Assembly: GCA_950097245.1 (NCBI GenBank)
Contig: CATNCS010000003.1
Span: 1 to 64,000 of the forward strand
Reading direction: 5' to 3'
Origin: an uncultured Oscillospiraceae bacterium
GTDB lineage: Bacteria > Bacillota > Clostridia > Oscillospirales > Oscillospiraceae
DNA: 64,000 bases
In this document: positions 44,155 through 53,568 of the stretch, one piece after another
How positions within the stretch are numbered: the first letter of the stretch is position 1
How the letters are laid out: each line of letters opens with the position of its first letter
The notes under the pieces: generated by a model
The model's input: the letters and a program-made list of their open reading frames with translations, nothing else
Told to the model about the DNA's origin: nothing
Databases searched by the model: none
Made by a program: the position numbers and the translations under genes

Positions 44155-44337
44155 TTAATAGAACTTCTTACGGTTCTTGCGGGCGGCCTCAGACTTCTTG
44201 CGGCGCTTGACGCTGGGGCTCTCGTAGTGCTCACGCTTGCGGACCTCGGCCAGCACTCCGGACTTGGCGCAGCTGCGCTTGAAGCGCTTCAGAGCGCTCT
44301 CCAGAGACTCGTTCTCTCTCACACGGACTTCCGACAT
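44155..44337 (-). CDS. rpsU: 30S ribosomal protein S21
   Basis: A 60-residue basic protein [27 protein letters not shown] ... RKNRKKFY, the standard S21 sequence. It binds the small subunit near the 3' end of 16S rRNA and helps initiation. Single-gene unit with its own consensus promoter and terminator. Confidence 0.97.
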   Translation of the reverse strand: MSEVRVRENESLESALKRFKRSCAKSGVLAEVRKREHYESPSVKRRKKSEAARKNRKKFY

Positions 44338-44412
44338 TTATATTTCCCTCCCTCCGCGCGCGGCGGGGGTCTCCCGCTCACGTAGGGCCATATTTATGGC
44401 TTTAACATTGTC

Positions 44413-44441
44413 ATTATATTGCTTTCCACCGCAAATGTCAA
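44413..44441 (-). promoter_or_regulatory. Consensus promoter of rpsU
   Basis: On the reverse strand TTGACA, 17-base spacer, TATAAT: a perfect sigma-A promoter about 75 bp before the start codon. Confidence 0.88.
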
Positions 44442-44469
44442 GAGCGGATTTGTAAACAGCCTGTGAACG

Positions 44470-46971
44470 TTACTGGGGCTTGAAAATCAGGCTGACCAGC
44501 TTGCCCTTGACCACGATGGACTTGACCAGGGTCATCCCCTCGGCCAGCCTGGCGATCTTGGGCTCGGCCAGGGCGGCGGCCACCACCTCCTCGTCGGAGG
44601 CGTTGGCGTCCACCACGATGTTGGCCTTCACCTTGCCGCCCACCTGGACGGCCATCTTGGCGGTGGCGGCCACGGTCTTGCTCTCGTCGTACTCGGGCCA
44701 GCGCTGGAGGCACACCTGCCCGCCGTAGCCGTTCATCTCCCACAGCTCCTCGCACAGGTGGGGCGCGAAGGGGGACAGCATGAGCAGCAGGGCCCTGTAG
44801 TCGCCCCTGGTGGCCCCCTTGGCGTAGAAGTCGTTGACCAGGGACATGAGGGCGGCGATGGCGGTGTTGAACTTCATGGCCTCGATGTCGCCGGACACCT
44901 TTTTGATGGCCTTGTGGATGGCGCTCTCGTTGTCGGCGGAGTAGCCCTCGCCCTCCTTCAGCTTCTCGTTCAGGTTCCACACCCGGTCCAGGAACTTCTT
45001 GCAGCCCCGGACCGACTCGTCGGACCAGGTGGCGGTCTTCTCAAAGTCGCCGATGAACATGATATACAGCCGCATGGTGTCCGCGCCGTAGTCCCGGATC
45101 ACGTCGTCGGGGTTGACCACGTTGCCCAGGGACTTGGACATCTTCACAGAGGGCCGCAGGGCCTGGGAACCGTACTTGTCCATGAGGGCCTGCTTCTCCG
45201 CCTCGGTCTCCACATTGCCCACGTAGTGGGGGTTCTTGCCCAGGATCATGCCGTGGCTGGTGCGCTTGGCGTAGGGCTCGGCGTGGGGAATCACTCCGAT
45301 GTCGTGGAGGAAGTTGTTCCAGAAGCGGGAGTAGAGCAGGTGGAGGGTGGTGTGCTCCATGCCGCCGTTGTACCAGTCCACCTGGCCCCAGTAGTCCAGC
45401 GCCTCCTTGGAGGCCAGGGCCTTGTCGTTGTCCGGGTCCATATACCGCAGGAAGTACCAGCTGGAGCCCGCCCACTGGGGCATGGTGTCGGTCTCCCGGC
45501 GTGCGGGGCCGCCGCAGCAGGGACAGGTAGTGTTTACCCAGTCGGTCATCTGCGCGAGGGGGGACTCGCCGTTGTCGGTGGGCTCGTAGGACTCCACCTC
45601 GGGGAGGAGCAGGGGCAGCTGGTCCTCGGGCAGGGGCACCCAGCCGCACTTGTCGCACCACACCATGGGGATGGGCTCGCCCCAGTACCGCTGGCGGGAG
45701 AAGACCCAGTCCCGGAGCTTGTAGTTCACCTGCTCGCGGCCGATGCCCTTCTCCTCCAGCCATTTGGTGATGACGGGGATGGCATCCTTAACAGTCAGCC
45801 CGTTCAGGAAGTCGGAGTTGACCATGATGCCGGTGTCGTCCTTGGCGGTAAACGCCTCCTTCTGCACGTCCTCGCCGCCGGAGACCACCTCAATGATCTC
45901 CAGGCCGAACTTTTTGGCGAAGGCCCAGTCGCGGGTGTCGTGGGCCGGGACGGCCATGATGGCTCCAGTACCGTAGGAGGCCAGGACATAGTCAGAGATG
46001 AAGATGGGGATTTCTCTCCCGTTCACGGGATTGATGGCGTTAACGCCCTTGAGCATAACGCCCGTCTTCTCCTTGTCGGCGGCCAGCTCGGTGCGCTCAA
46101 AGTCGGATTTGCGCCCGGCCTCCTCCACGTAGGCGGCCACCTCGTCCCAGTTGGACAGCTTGTCCTTCCACTCCTTCACAAAGCGGTGCTCCGGAGAGAT
46201 GACCATATAAGTCGCGCCGAAGAGGGTGTCGGGCCGAGTGGTAAAGACCACAATGTCGTCCCCGGTGGTGGACTTGAAGGTGACCTCCGCGCCGGTGGAC
46301 CGGCCGATCCAGTTGCGCTGCTGGGTCTTCACCCGGTCGATAAAGTCCACGGTGTCCAGCCCGTCGATGAGCTTCTGAGCGTAGGCGGTGATCTTCAGCA
46401 TCCACTGGCTCTTCTCCTTGCGGACCACGGGAGCGCCGCACCGCTCGCACACGCCCTCGACAACCTCCTCGTTGGCCAGGACGCACTTGCAGGAGGTACA
46501 CCAGTTGACGGGCATGGTGGTCTTGTAGGCCAGGCCGTGCTTATACAGCTGGAGGAAAATCCACTGGGTCCACTTGTAGTAGTTGGGGTCGGTGGTGTCC
46601 ACGCACCGGTCCCAGTCGAAGGAGTAGCCCAGCATGTGGAGCTGGCGGGTGAAGTTTTCGATGTTCTGCCTGGTGACGATGGCGGGGTGGATGTGGTTCT
46701 TGATGGCGAAGTTCTCGGTGGGCAGGCCGAAGGCGTCGTAGCCGATGGGCAGCAGGACGTTGTAGCCGTCCATCCGCTTCTTCCGGGCAATGACGTCCAT
46801 GGCGGTGTAGGGCCGGGGGTGTCCCACGTGGAGGCCCGCCCCGGAGGGGTAGGGGAACTCCACCAGGCCGTAGAACTTGGGCCGGGGGTCGCCGTTCTTG
46901 CAGGCGAAGGTCTTCTCGTCCTTCCACCTGGTCTGCCACTTCTTCTCAATGGCGGTAAAATCGTACTTCAA
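44470..46971 (-). CDS. leuS: Leucyl-tRNA synthetase
   Basis: An 833-residue class I aminoacyl-tRNA synthetase charging tRNA-Leu. The ORF is open to 47211, but homologues begin (M)[18 protein letters not shown] upstream supports TTG 46971 as the start. The HIGH-type motif is [18 protein letters not shown], a CP1 editing domain lies at about 220-410, and [10 protein letters not shown] is the KMSKS motif. The leader contains a consensus promoter and a ggccctagggcc palindrome, but no convincing T-box specifier structure was recognised. Confidence 0.97.
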   Translation of the reverse strand: MKYDFTAIEKKWQTRWKDEKTFACKNGDPRPKFYGLVEFPYPSGAGLHVGHPRPYTAMDVIARKKRMDGYNVLLPIGYDAFGLPTENFAIKNHIHPAIVTRQNIENFTRQLHMLGYSFDWDRCVDTTDPNYYKWTQWIFLQLYKHGLAYKTTMPVNWCTSCKCVLANEEVVEGVCERCGAPVVRKEKSQWMLKITAYAQKLIDGLDTVDFIDRVKTQQRNWIGRSTGAEVTFKSTTGDDIVVFTTRPDTLFGATYMVISPEHRFVKEWKDKLSNWDEVAAYVEEAGRKSDFERTELAADKEKTGVMLKGVNAINPVNGREIPIFISDYVLASYGTGAIMAVPAHDTRDWAFAKKFGLEIIEVVSGGEDVQKEAFTAKDDTGIMVNSDFLNGLTVKDAIPVITKWLEEKGIGREQVNYKLRDWVFSRQRYWGEPIPMVWCDKCGWVPLPEDQLPLLLPEVESYEPTDNGESPLAQMTDWVNTTCPCCGGPARRETDTMPQWAGSSWYFLRYMDPDNDKALASKEALDYWGQVDWYNGGMEHTTLHLLYSRFWNNFLHDIGVIPHAEPYAKRTSHGMILGKNPHYVGNVETEAEKQALMDKYGSQALRPSVKMSKSLGNVVNPDDVIRDYGADTMRLYIMFIGDFEKTATWSDESVRGCKKFLDRVWNLNEKLKEGEGYSADNESAIHKAIKKVSGDIEAMKFNTAIAALMSLVNDFYAKGATRGDYRALLLMLSPFAPHLCEELWEMNGYGGQVCLQRWPEYDESKTVAATAKMAVQVGGKVKANIVVDANASDEEVVAAALAEPKIARLAEGMTLVKSIVVKGKLVSLIFKPQ

Positions 46972-47029
46972 TGCAAACACTCTCCTGTATCGTTTGGCCC
47001 TAGGGCCGGATCGACAGTAATTCCATGCT

Positions 47030-47058
47030 ATTATAGCGGAATGGGACCACAATTGCAA
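47030..47058 (-). promoter_or_regulatory. Promoter of leuS
   Basis: On the reverse strand TTGCAA, 17-base spacer, TATAAT, about 58 bp before the TTG start. Confidence 0.78.
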
Positions 47059-47090
47059 GAGGTGATTCGGTCCCTTTTCACCTTTTGCGG

Positions 47091-47744
47091 TTAAATAAAC
47101 ATAAACACAAGCAAATCCCAGTACATATGCAAAGCAACCGGCACCAATATACTTCTGCTTTTGATAAACGCGCGGCTGAAAATAACGCTCAGCGCCATAA
47201 TCTCCAAACATTGCAGGCTAGTGAAACGATGGACAAAAACTCCTGTGCAAATCCATACCGGAAAATGGATCGCCAGAAACATCACCGCGTTCCAAAAAAT
47301 AGAAAACCATTGCCTATTGTTACAGATCATCGCATTGAGCAGCCAGCCGCGGAATACCATTTCCTCCGTGATCCCAACAAACAAAACGATGATAATTTTA
47401 TCCAGTCCAAATTCTCCGGTTATCTCCACCCCGCCGTTTTTTAATATGGAGCCCATCAATACATAAATCGTAAAAGCAACGAAAACCGGCAGGTATCTCA
47501 GCCAGCTAACCTTTGTCAAAAACATCTCCCTTAAAGAAATCGCGACATCTGATTTGAAATGCTGGGTCAGCAAAATCGCGGGGAGCGTCCACACCAGGTT
47601 TTTAACAACGCAAGGTTTTATCATCTGCGCCGCCTATTTCTCTTTTATAATAGTATCAACCAACGATTTTCCCCAAAACTCCCACACAGTCCATATGCTG
47701 TAAAAAGCGATGAGATACACCGCTAGTACAAACAATTTACGCAT
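47091..47744 (-). pseudogene. CPBP-family intramembrane metalloprotease, interrupted by an in-frame TAG
   Basis: The ORF track shows 177 residues from 47624 with the CPBP/Abi motifs EEMVFRGWLL, HFPVW and HMYWD and several membrane segments. Upstream in the same frame, ATG 47744 (with gaggggt before it) begins MRKLFVLAVYLIAFYSIWTVWEFWG, a normal first TM helix for this family, and runs 36 codons to a TAG at 47636-47634. The downstream frame continues directly (AAQMIKPCVVKNLVWTLPA). The simplest reading is one gene broken by a nonsense codon; restart at ATG 47624 could still make a shortened protein. It is AT-richer than its neighbours. Confidence 0.72.
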
Positions 47745-47789
47745 ATTACCCCTCATTCCAGCACCCCCCCACAATCAACACTAAGGTCA

Positions 47790-47816
47790 AAAACAGCCGG
47801 CCCGTCGGGCCGGCTG
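47790..47816 (-). terminator. Intrinsic terminator of the coiled-coil gene
   Basis: On the reverse strand cagccggcccg-a-cgggccggctg followed by TTTTTGACC. Confidence 0.8.
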
Positions 47817-47820
47817 CGTG

Positions 47821-48072
47821 CTACAGATTCATCTTTGGAATAGGGAACGCAATGGTTCCGCCCACCTCGTCGGCCCACTCCAGCAGGGTATTGACGCCGG
47901 TTCGGACCTCGGAGAGGCCCTCCTTGACTTCACACAGCTCCTCTTCCACACGGTCCAGCCGCTGGTCAATGCCATCCAGCCGCTGGTCAATGCCATCCAA
48001 CCGCTGATAGATAGGTACCAGCTTCTGATCCAGCAGTCCTTCAATCGCTTTTAATAATTCCTGATCCGTCAC
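47821..48072 (-). CDS. Small coiled-coil protein
   Basis: An 83-residue protein made mostly of heptads: IYQRLDGIDQRLDGIDQRLDRVEEELCEVKEGLSEVRTGV. The seven-residue unit QRLDGID is repeated almost exactly at protein and DNA level. Similar short coiled-coil proteins are common in clostridia and phages; no function is known. Own terminator. Confidence 0.7.
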   Translation of the reverse strand: MTDQELLKAIEGLLDQKLVPIYQRLDGIDQRLDGIDQRLDRVEEELCEVKEGLSEVRTGVNTLLEWADEVGGTIAFPIPKMNL

Positions 48073-48112
48073 AATTTATCCCCCTTTTCATCCTTCTATT
48101 TATATTTACCCA

Positions 48113-48928
48113 TCACGCCAACGCCTGGAAACCGGACTTTTTCTCGTTGTCTGCCGACTTGGGCTCCTCCACGGGGTTGGCCTTTGTGGTGGTGCGGGTG
48201 GTGCCGCCGGAGACGTAGACGTCGCCGCACTCGGGGCAGATAGCGGTGTGGATGGTCACCGACTGGCTGACCACCTTCCGGTCCTCCCGCTGGGCCTTGG
48301 CCTGCTCCCGGACCACGTGCTCCTGCTCATGGCCCCGGACGGCGGAGGCCGCCTGCTCGGGGGCCACGCTGGTGGCGGTCTTGAAGGACACCCCCGGGTC
48401 GTCGGAGCCGTCCTGATATTTGCGGTTCTTGCAGGTCTGGCACTCGGCCTCCTCCATAACCTCCTGGGGAGACTTGGCCTCCTCCGCCTCCTGGCCGGCT
48501 TTCAGGCCGTCCTTGTTCAGCAGCGTATCCAGGCCCTTGGCCTCCTCGCCGCCCAGCAGCTTGTCCAGGTCCCTGGAGGGCTCCCGGTACAGCAGCTCGT
48601 TCTCCTTATCCTCCAGCTCTCCGTTCAGGTACTGGATCCGGGCCCGCACCGCCATCTCGGCGGGGGCGGCCCCCTCCCGCATGGTGGGGAAGGGGAACCG
48701 GCTCTCCTGCCCCTCCTGCACAACAGGGGAAGCCCCCCGGCGGACGGTGGGGACCTCGCTCACCGGAGGCACAGGCGCTGTCTGAGCCCGGGACACCGGA
48801 CTTACCGGCTCCGTCCCGCCGGGATTGGTCCCCCTGTTCTGCCAGGCGTTTCTATTTTGACAGATGGAATAGTAACCGCTCATGCTGCCATAGCTTCCGA
48901 TCGCTCCAATGGCCGACATCGCGGACAC
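48113..48928 (-). CDS. SprA-like putative metalloprotease (CJM1_0395-type)
   Basis: A 271-residue protein. The C-terminal region contains GHEQEHVVREQAKAQRE near residue 205, the HExEH/HExxH-type zinc site of the SprA-related (PF12118) family, followed by CPECGDVYVSGGTTRT with a CxxC pair; another CxxC pair (CQTCKNR) lies near 160. The N-terminus is Gly/Ser-rich and the middle Pro-rich, suggesting disorder. Function is unknown; homologues are widespread hypothetical proteins. Confidence 0.75.
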   Translation of the reverse strand: MSAMSAIGAIGSYGSMSGYYSICQNRNAWQNRGTNPGGTEPVSPVSRAQTAPVPPVSEVPTVRRGASPVVQEGQESRFPFPTMREGAAPAEMAVRARIQYLNGELEDKENELLYREPSRDLDKLLGGEEAKGLDTLLNKDGLKAGQEAEEAKSPQEVMEEAECQTCKNRKYQDGSDDPGVSFKTATSVAPEQAASAVRGHEQEHVVREQAKAQREDRKVVSQSVTIHTAICPECGDVYVSGGTTRTTTKANPVEEPKSADNEKKSGFQALA

Positions 48929-49002
48929 CCCTTTCTTTTATAAGCTTACACAATAACTATACTCGATTTCTCATTGCCGCGCAAGGGGGTTCCAAAAAAT
49001 TT

Positions 49003-49036
49003 TCAGCGGCTCCGTCCGGTTCGGGACAGAGCCGCT
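49003..49036. terminator. Terminator after folD
   Basis: agcggctc ... gagccgct stem with U-rich flanks on both sides (ttttttattttttt and, on the reverse strand, gaaaatttttt). Confidence 0.75.
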
Positions 49037-49039
49037 TTT

Positions 49040-49885
49040 TTATTTTTTTCCGTGCCGCAGCGCCGCAGACAGGGTGTTTTCCATCAAAATCGACCGGGTA
49101 ACCGGTCCCACCCCGCCGGGGACAGGGGTAATGTAAGCGGCTTTCTCCACGGCGGCGGCGTAGTCCACGTCGCCGCAGAGCCCCCCGTGCCCATCCTGGT
49201 TGATGGACACATCAATGACCGCCGCCCCCTCCTTTACCATATCGCCGGTAATCAGGCCGGGACGTCCGGCGGCACAGACCAGGATATCCGCCCGGCGGCA
49301 CTCCTCCCCCAGATCGGGGGTTCTGGTGTGGCAGACGGTAACGGTGCCGTGCTTCTGGAGCAGCAGCATGGCCTGGGGCTTGCCCACGATGTTGGACCGG
49401 CCCACTACCACACAACGCTTCCCCGCCGGATCGATGCGGTACTCCTCCAGCAGGCGCATCACCCCCGCCGGAGTGCAGGGACGGAGGGAACCTGTTCCCA
49501 TCATCAGTTTCCCCATGTTCGCGGGGTGGACACAGTCCACATCCTTGTCGGGGCGGATGGCCAGGACGGCCTCCCGCTGGCTCAAGTGCCCTGGCAGGGG
49601 GAGCAGGAGCAGGATACCGTCGATATCCTCCCGGCCGTTGAGGAGCTGAATCACATCCAGCAGCTCCCCCCGGGTGGTATCCCCGGGCAGACGGAAGGTG
49701 TCGTAGTAGATGCCGCACTGCCGGCAGTCCCGGCCCTTGCCCGCCTCGTAGGACAGGGCGGCGGGGTCCTCCCCCACCAGCACCACGGCCAGCCCGGGCT
49801 TGCGCTCCATCCTCTCCACCCGGAGCCTGACCTCCTCCTTCATTCTGGCCGCCAGGGCCTTTCCATCCATCACAACAGCCGCCAT
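49040..49885 (-). CDS. folD: Bifunctional methylenetetrahydrofolate dehydrogenase/cyclohydrolase
   Basis: A 281-residue enzyme interconverting 5,10-methylene-, methenyl- and 10-formyl-tetrahydrofolate. It shows VLVGEDPAALSYEAGKGRDC (substrate/catalytic Lys region), GILLLLPLPGHL, DKDVDCVHPANMGKL, CVVVGRSNIVGKPQAMLL (NADP site) and PVPGGVGPVTRSILMENT. The variant PAALSYEAGK differs slightly from the usual PAS..Y...K. Downstream of lgt by a 3-base gap. Confidence 0.94.
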   Translation of the reverse strand: MAAVVMDGKALAARMKEEVRLRVERMERKPGLAVVLVGEDPAALSYEAGKGRDCRQCGIYYDTFRLPGDTTRGELLDVIQLLNGREDIDGILLLLPLPGHLSQREAVLAIRPDKDVDCVHPANMGKLMMGTGSLRPCTPAGVMRLLEEYRIDPAGKRCVVVGRSNIVGKPQAMLLLQKHGTVTVCHTRTPDLGEECRRADILVCAAGRPGLITGDMVKEGAAVIDVSINQDGHGGLCGDVDYAAAVEKAAYITPVPGGVGPVTRSILMENTLSAALRHGKK

Positions 49886-49888
49886 AGC

Positions 49889-50848
49889 TCATTCCTCCTC
49901 GCCGCTGTCCTCTGTACGGGCGGCCTGGGCAGCCAGCCGGTCCACAAACAGCTCTTTTCCGCTCCGGTTTCTCCACAGCGCCCACACAAGCGCCGCCCCC
50001 GCAATCACGCAGGTAATGGCGGCAAAGAGCTGAGACACCCGGATAGGCGCGCCAAACAGCTCCCATCCGAAGAGGTACAGGCTGTCGGTGCGCAGGCCCT
50101 CGATCCAGGCCCTCCCCAGGCCGTACCAGAAGAAGTAGAACAGGAAGCACTGTCCGTCAAATTTCCGTCTTTTTCCCATAAAATAGACGATTATCAGCCC
50201 CACAAAATTCCAGGCCGACTCGTAGAAAAAGGTGGGATGTACCCCCAGCCTCCCGTTTAAAATGGACTCATAGGCCAGGTTAGACTCCAGCAGCCCTTTG
50301 GCCCACAGCTCATCGGCAATAGACCGGGAACACATCCGCCAGGGCAGATCGGTGACAACACCGTAGGCCTCCACGTTCATAAAGTTGCCCCACCGGCCGA
50401 TGAGCTGGCCGATGAACAGGCCGTGGACCCCCAAATCGGCGTAGGCCAGAAAGCTGAGCTTCTTCACCCGGCAGAAGATGAGCAGCACGATGGCCGAGGA
50501 GATAATGGCCCCGTAGATGGCCAGGCCGCCGTCGCTGTAGTCCAGGATATAGCCCCAGTCCAGCGAGCCGTCCGCCCGGCGGTAGATGTCCAGATTGAAC
50601 ACCACATAGTACACCCGGATGGCCACCAGGGCGGCGGGGACGGCAAAGAGCATCATGTCGATGATGTTGTCCTCGCTGATGCCGAAGCGCTTGCCCCAGC
50701 GGGCGCACAGGCACACCGCCAGAATCAGGCCGCAGGTGATAATCACGCCGTACCAGTAGACAGGCCGGTTGAGGACCGGGATGGTAAAGGCCACCCGGTT
50801 CAGGGTAAACTCCAGCCCCAGGCCGGGGAAGGACACGGTTTTGATCAT
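49889..50848 (-). CDS. lgt: Prolipoprotein diacylglyceryl transferase
   Basis: A 319-residue membrane enzyme adding diacylglycerol to the lipobox cysteine of prelipoproteins. AAGGAGGAGAC before ATG 50848 (MIKTVSFPGLGLEFTLNRVAF) defines the start, which overlaps the stop of the M16 gene by four bases (ATGA). The Lgt signature GRWGNFMNVEAYG is near residue 150, and about seven TM segments are visible. It would process the lipoproteins encoded in this window (sugar-binding protein, GerMN protein). Confidence 0.95.
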   Translation of the reverse strand: MIKTVSFPGLGLEFTLNRVAFTIPVLNRPVYWYGVIITCGLILAVCLCARWGKRFGISEDNIIDMMLFAVPAALVAIRVYYVVFNLDIYRRADGSLDWGYILDYSDGGLAIYGAIISSAIVLLIFCRVKKLSFLAYADLGVHGLFIGQLIGRWGNFMNVEAYGVVTDLPWRMCSRSIADELWAKGLLESNLAYESILNGRLGVHPTFFYESAWNFVGLIIVYFMGKRRKFDGQCFLFYFFWYGLGRAWIEGLRTDSLYLFGWELFGAPIRVSQLFAAITCVIAGAALVWALWRNRSGKELFVDRLAAQAARTEDSGEEE

Positions 50849-52122
50849 GTCTCCTCCTTGGCCCGGACCACCGACAGGGCGGTGCGCTCCCCGGTAACCC
50901 AATTGGCGATGAGCTCCTCCGCCTCCTCCCTGGTGATGGTGTCAAAGATCTCGGCAAAGCGCAGGAAATCGTACCCGGCAAAGAAGGCCTGGGCCTGGCC
51001 CACGCACAGGTTCTCAAAGGAGTTCAGCCCCCGGACCCGGTTGCCGTAGACACCCTTCTTCACCCGCTCCCACAGGGCGGGGTCCACCCCCTCCCGGCCG
51101 ATGCGGGCGGCCTCAGCGGCCACCGCCGCGCAGACGGCCTCCGGGTTTTTGGACTCGCCGTCCGCCGCCAGAAAGGCGCAGCCCGCGCTGCTCTCGTAGC
51201 TGTAGCCAAACTCCTGGTTGATCAGCCCCTCCCGGTACAGCTTGGCGTACAGGGGGCTGGAGTTGCCCAGCAGCACCTCCAGGGCCAGTCCGCCCACCAG
51301 CTCCTGGCGCAGGCGGTCCTCGCCGTTGATCTGGGCGTCCCCCTTCCAGCCCAGCTGGAAGATGGGGGCGGACACCTCCATCCGCTCTTCAATATAGGAC
51401 TGAGCCACCTGGGGCCGCTCCTTCTCGCCGTAGTCCTTGGCGGCGATGGGGCCGGCCTCTTTGGGCAGGATCTCCCGTGCCACCTGGCAGATGTGTTTCG
51501 GGTCCACCGGGCCGGCCACGCACAGCGCCATGTTGGCCGGGTCGTAGAAGGCCTTGTGGCAGGCGTAGAGGGTCTCCGGGGTGATCTCCGCGATGGATTC
51601 CACGCTCCCCGCCACGCTCACCCGGATGGGGTGGTGCTGAAACAGGGCCTTCATCAGGTTCATATAGCACTTCCAGTGGGGGTCGTCCTCAATCATGCCG
51701 ATCTCCTGGCCGATGATGCCCCGTTCCTTATCCACGCTCTCCTGAGTAAACCAGGGGACGGAGACGAAGGACAGCAGAATTTTCAGATTCTCCTCAAATT
51801 TTTCGGTGGAGTCGAAGTAGTAGCCGGTGATGTCGTTGCTGGTGAAGGCGTTGGGGCTGGCCCCGTTGGCGGCCAGGTCCTGGAGGGCGTTGCCCTCCCG
51901 GGTGTCGAACATCTTGTGCTCCAGGTAGTGGGCCACCCCGGCGGGGGTGTTGTGCCACTGGCCGTTCAGGCAGAAGCGCATGTCCATGCCACCGTAGTTC
52001 GTCGCGAAGAAGGCGTAGCCCTTTTGAAACTCGGGCTTGGGGAAGACGAACACGTTCAGACCGTTTTCCAGCTTCTCATGGTACATGGTCTCCCCGACCT
52101 TGGAAAAATTCCGCTTCTCCAT
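50845..52122 (-). CDS. yfmH: M16 zinc metalloprotease, YfmH-type
   Basis: A 425-residue M16-family protein with the inverted zinc motif HYLEH (in VAHYLEHKMFDTREG near residue 66) and downstream Glu in ERGIIGQEIGMIEDD, so it should be catalytically competent. In Bacillus, the YfmH/YfmF pair has been linked to elongation factor P aminopentanol modification. Three-base gap from its partner gene upstream and overlapping lgt downstream. Confidence 0.9.
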   Translation of the reverse strand: MEKRNFSKVGETMYHEKLENGLNVFVFPKPEFQKGYAFFATNYGGMDMRFCLNGQWHNTPAGVAHYLEHKMFDTREGNALQDLAANGASPNAFTSNDITGYYFDSTEKFEENLKILLSFVSVPWFTQESVDKERGIIGQEIGMIEDDPHWKCYMNLMKALFQHHPIRVSVAGSVESIAEITPETLYACHKAFYDPANMALCVAGPVDPKHICQVAREILPKEAGPIAAKDYGEKERPQVAQSYIEERMEVSAPIFQLGWKGDAQINGEDRLRQELVGGLALEVLLGNSSPLYAKLYREGLINQEFGYSYESSAGCAFLAADGESKNPEAVCAAVAAEAARIGREGVDPALWERVKKGVYGNRVRGLNSFENLCVGQAQAFFAGYDFLRFAEIFDTITREEAEELIANWVTGERTALSVVRAKEET

Positions 52123-52125
52123 GGC

Positions 52126-53409
52126 TCAGTCCTCCTTTCCTTTCAGGAAGTAGATGGTATCCAGCTCCAGCTTTTTGGCGGCCTCGGCCACCTGCTCCCT
52201 GGTTACATTTTCAAATTGGTCCACCAGTTCCTCAATGGTGGTGTCCAGCCCGGCGGCCGCCTGTCCCAGCCAGAATTCCTCCTGCCGGCCCTGGTCGTCC
52301 AGGGTGGACAGATGGCCTCCAATCAGGGTGCGCCGGGTCCCCTCCATCTCCCAGTCCTCGATGTCTCCCCGGCGGATAGCCTCCAGCTGGGCCAGGATCT
52401 CGTCCTTAGCGGTCTGGTACTTGTCAAACTCGATGCCCGAGGACACCAGCACCAGCCCTTTCATCTTCTCCATCATGGAACTGGCGTAGTAGCACAGGGA
52501 CAGCTTCTCCCGCACATTCATAAATAGCTTGGACAGGGTTGTGCCGCCAAATATGGCGTTGCACATGGTCAGGGCGGGGTAGTCCTCCTCCCAGCAGGTC
52601 TGGCCCCCGGTGCGGAATCCCAGGGCCAGCTTGCCCTGGCTCACGTCCATGGCCTCCTCCACCACAATGGGCTCGGGGCCGGCGGTAACACGCACCTCGC
52701 AGTCCGGGTCCACCCGGTTTTCGTTCACCGGCAGGCCGGACAGGGCCCGGTTCAACGCCCCCGCCACCCGGTCCGGGTCAGCGGAGCCGCAGTAGTAGAC
52801 CTCCACCTGAGCCTCCCGCAGCAGCTCCTGATACCGCTGCCACAGGCTGGCCGGGGTGATAACGGACACACTCTTCTCGTCCCCCAGCTTGTCCACCCCA
52901 AAGGCCTCGTATTTGCACATCTCCTGGGTCAGCCGCTGGGTGGCGTAGGTCCGCTTGTCGTTGATCTGGGCCCGGATGCGGTCGATGAGGTTTGCCTTCT
53001 CCCCGGCGGTATAGTCGGGGCAGAAACAGCCGTCCTGGGTATAGGGCTTGAGGAGCAGCTCGCACAGAAGGCCGGCGGCGGGCTCTAGGATCTTCTCCCC
53101 CTTCAGGGCGTAGGCGTCGTCCAGAAAGCTGGCCACGAAGCCCAGGCACTGGGTCTCTCCCCGCTTGCGGGCGGCGGGCTCAATGGCCCCGCCGTACAGC
53201 TCGTCCAGGGCGGCGGACAGGGACTCCATGTCCGGGTGGACCGCCGTCCCCCGGCGGAGGACCTCCGGAATCAGGGCGTTGGCCCCTGCGGTCTCTCTGT
53301 CCAGGGGGGTAAGCAGGGTAATGGACAGATAGGAGCTCTTGAATTTGTTGGTATGCACCGCGCGCAGCCATACCCCCGGGAACAGCTCCCGGCGCGTCAC
53401 TTGTGACAT
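52126..53409 (-). CDS. yfmF: M16-like protein lacking the zinc motif, YfmF-type
   Basis: A 427-residue M16-fold protein. The HxxEH zinc motif expected in the first 80 residues is absent (ANALIPEVLRRGTAVHPDMESLSAALDELYGG), so it is the non-catalytic partner of the adjacent YfmH-type protease. It retains the R/Y-type C-terminal features (FNVREKLSLCYYASS region). First gene of yfmF-yfmH-lgt-folD. Confidence 0.88.
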   Translation of the reverse strand: MSQVTRRELFPGVWLRAVHTNKFKSSYLSITLLTPLDRETAGANALIPEVLRRGTAVHPDMESLSAALDELYGGAIEPAARKRGETQCLGFVASFLDDAYALKGEKILEPAAGLLCELLLKPYTQDGCFCPDYTAGEKANLIDRIRAQINDKRTYATQRLTQEMCKYEAFGVDKLGDEKSVSVITPASLWQRYQELLREAQVEVYYCGSADPDRVAGALNRALSGLPVNENRVDPDCEVRVTAGPEPIVVEEAMDVSQGKLALGFRTGGQTCWEEDYPALTMCNAIFGGTTLSKLFMNVREKLSLCYYASSMMEKMKGLVLVSSGIEFDKYQTAKDEILAQLEAIRRGDIEDWEMEGTRRTLIGGHLSTLDDQGRQEEFWLGQAAAGLDTTIEELVDQFENVTREQVAEAAKKLELDTIYFLKGKED

Positions 53410-53456
53410 ATCTTCGGTTCCTTTCTCTGAAAGAAATTTTTTCGTACAGCTGGATT

Positions 53457-53486
53457 ATCATACCACAGTCGGCCTATAAAAGTAAA
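53457..53486 (-). promoter_or_regulatory. Promoter of the yfmF-yfmH-lgt-folD operon
   Basis: On the reverse strand TTTACT, 18-base spacer, TATGAT, about 50 bp before the yfmF start. Confidence 0.55.
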
Positions 53487-53568
53487 GTTTTCCTAAAAAT
53501 TTTGCCGCGGGGTAGCAAATCGGAAACGCTCACAGTATAATAGCAGCAGCAGAAAGGAGAGGACGCCT

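Noticed and set aside
46972-47029. T-box leader upstream of leuS
   Set aside because: Only a short leader with a ggccctagggcc palindrome; no T-box sequence or specifier loop could be recognised.
44758-47094. 778-residue ORF on the + strand
   Set aside because: Antisense shadow of leuS; Gly/Val/His-rich composition typical of reverse-frame reading of GC-rich genes, with no domain.
47821-48072. Tandem QRLDGID repeats as a CRISPR-like array
   Set aside because: The 21-base periodicity is explained by heptads of a coding coiled coil; there are no spacers. No CRISPR array was seen anywhere in the window.
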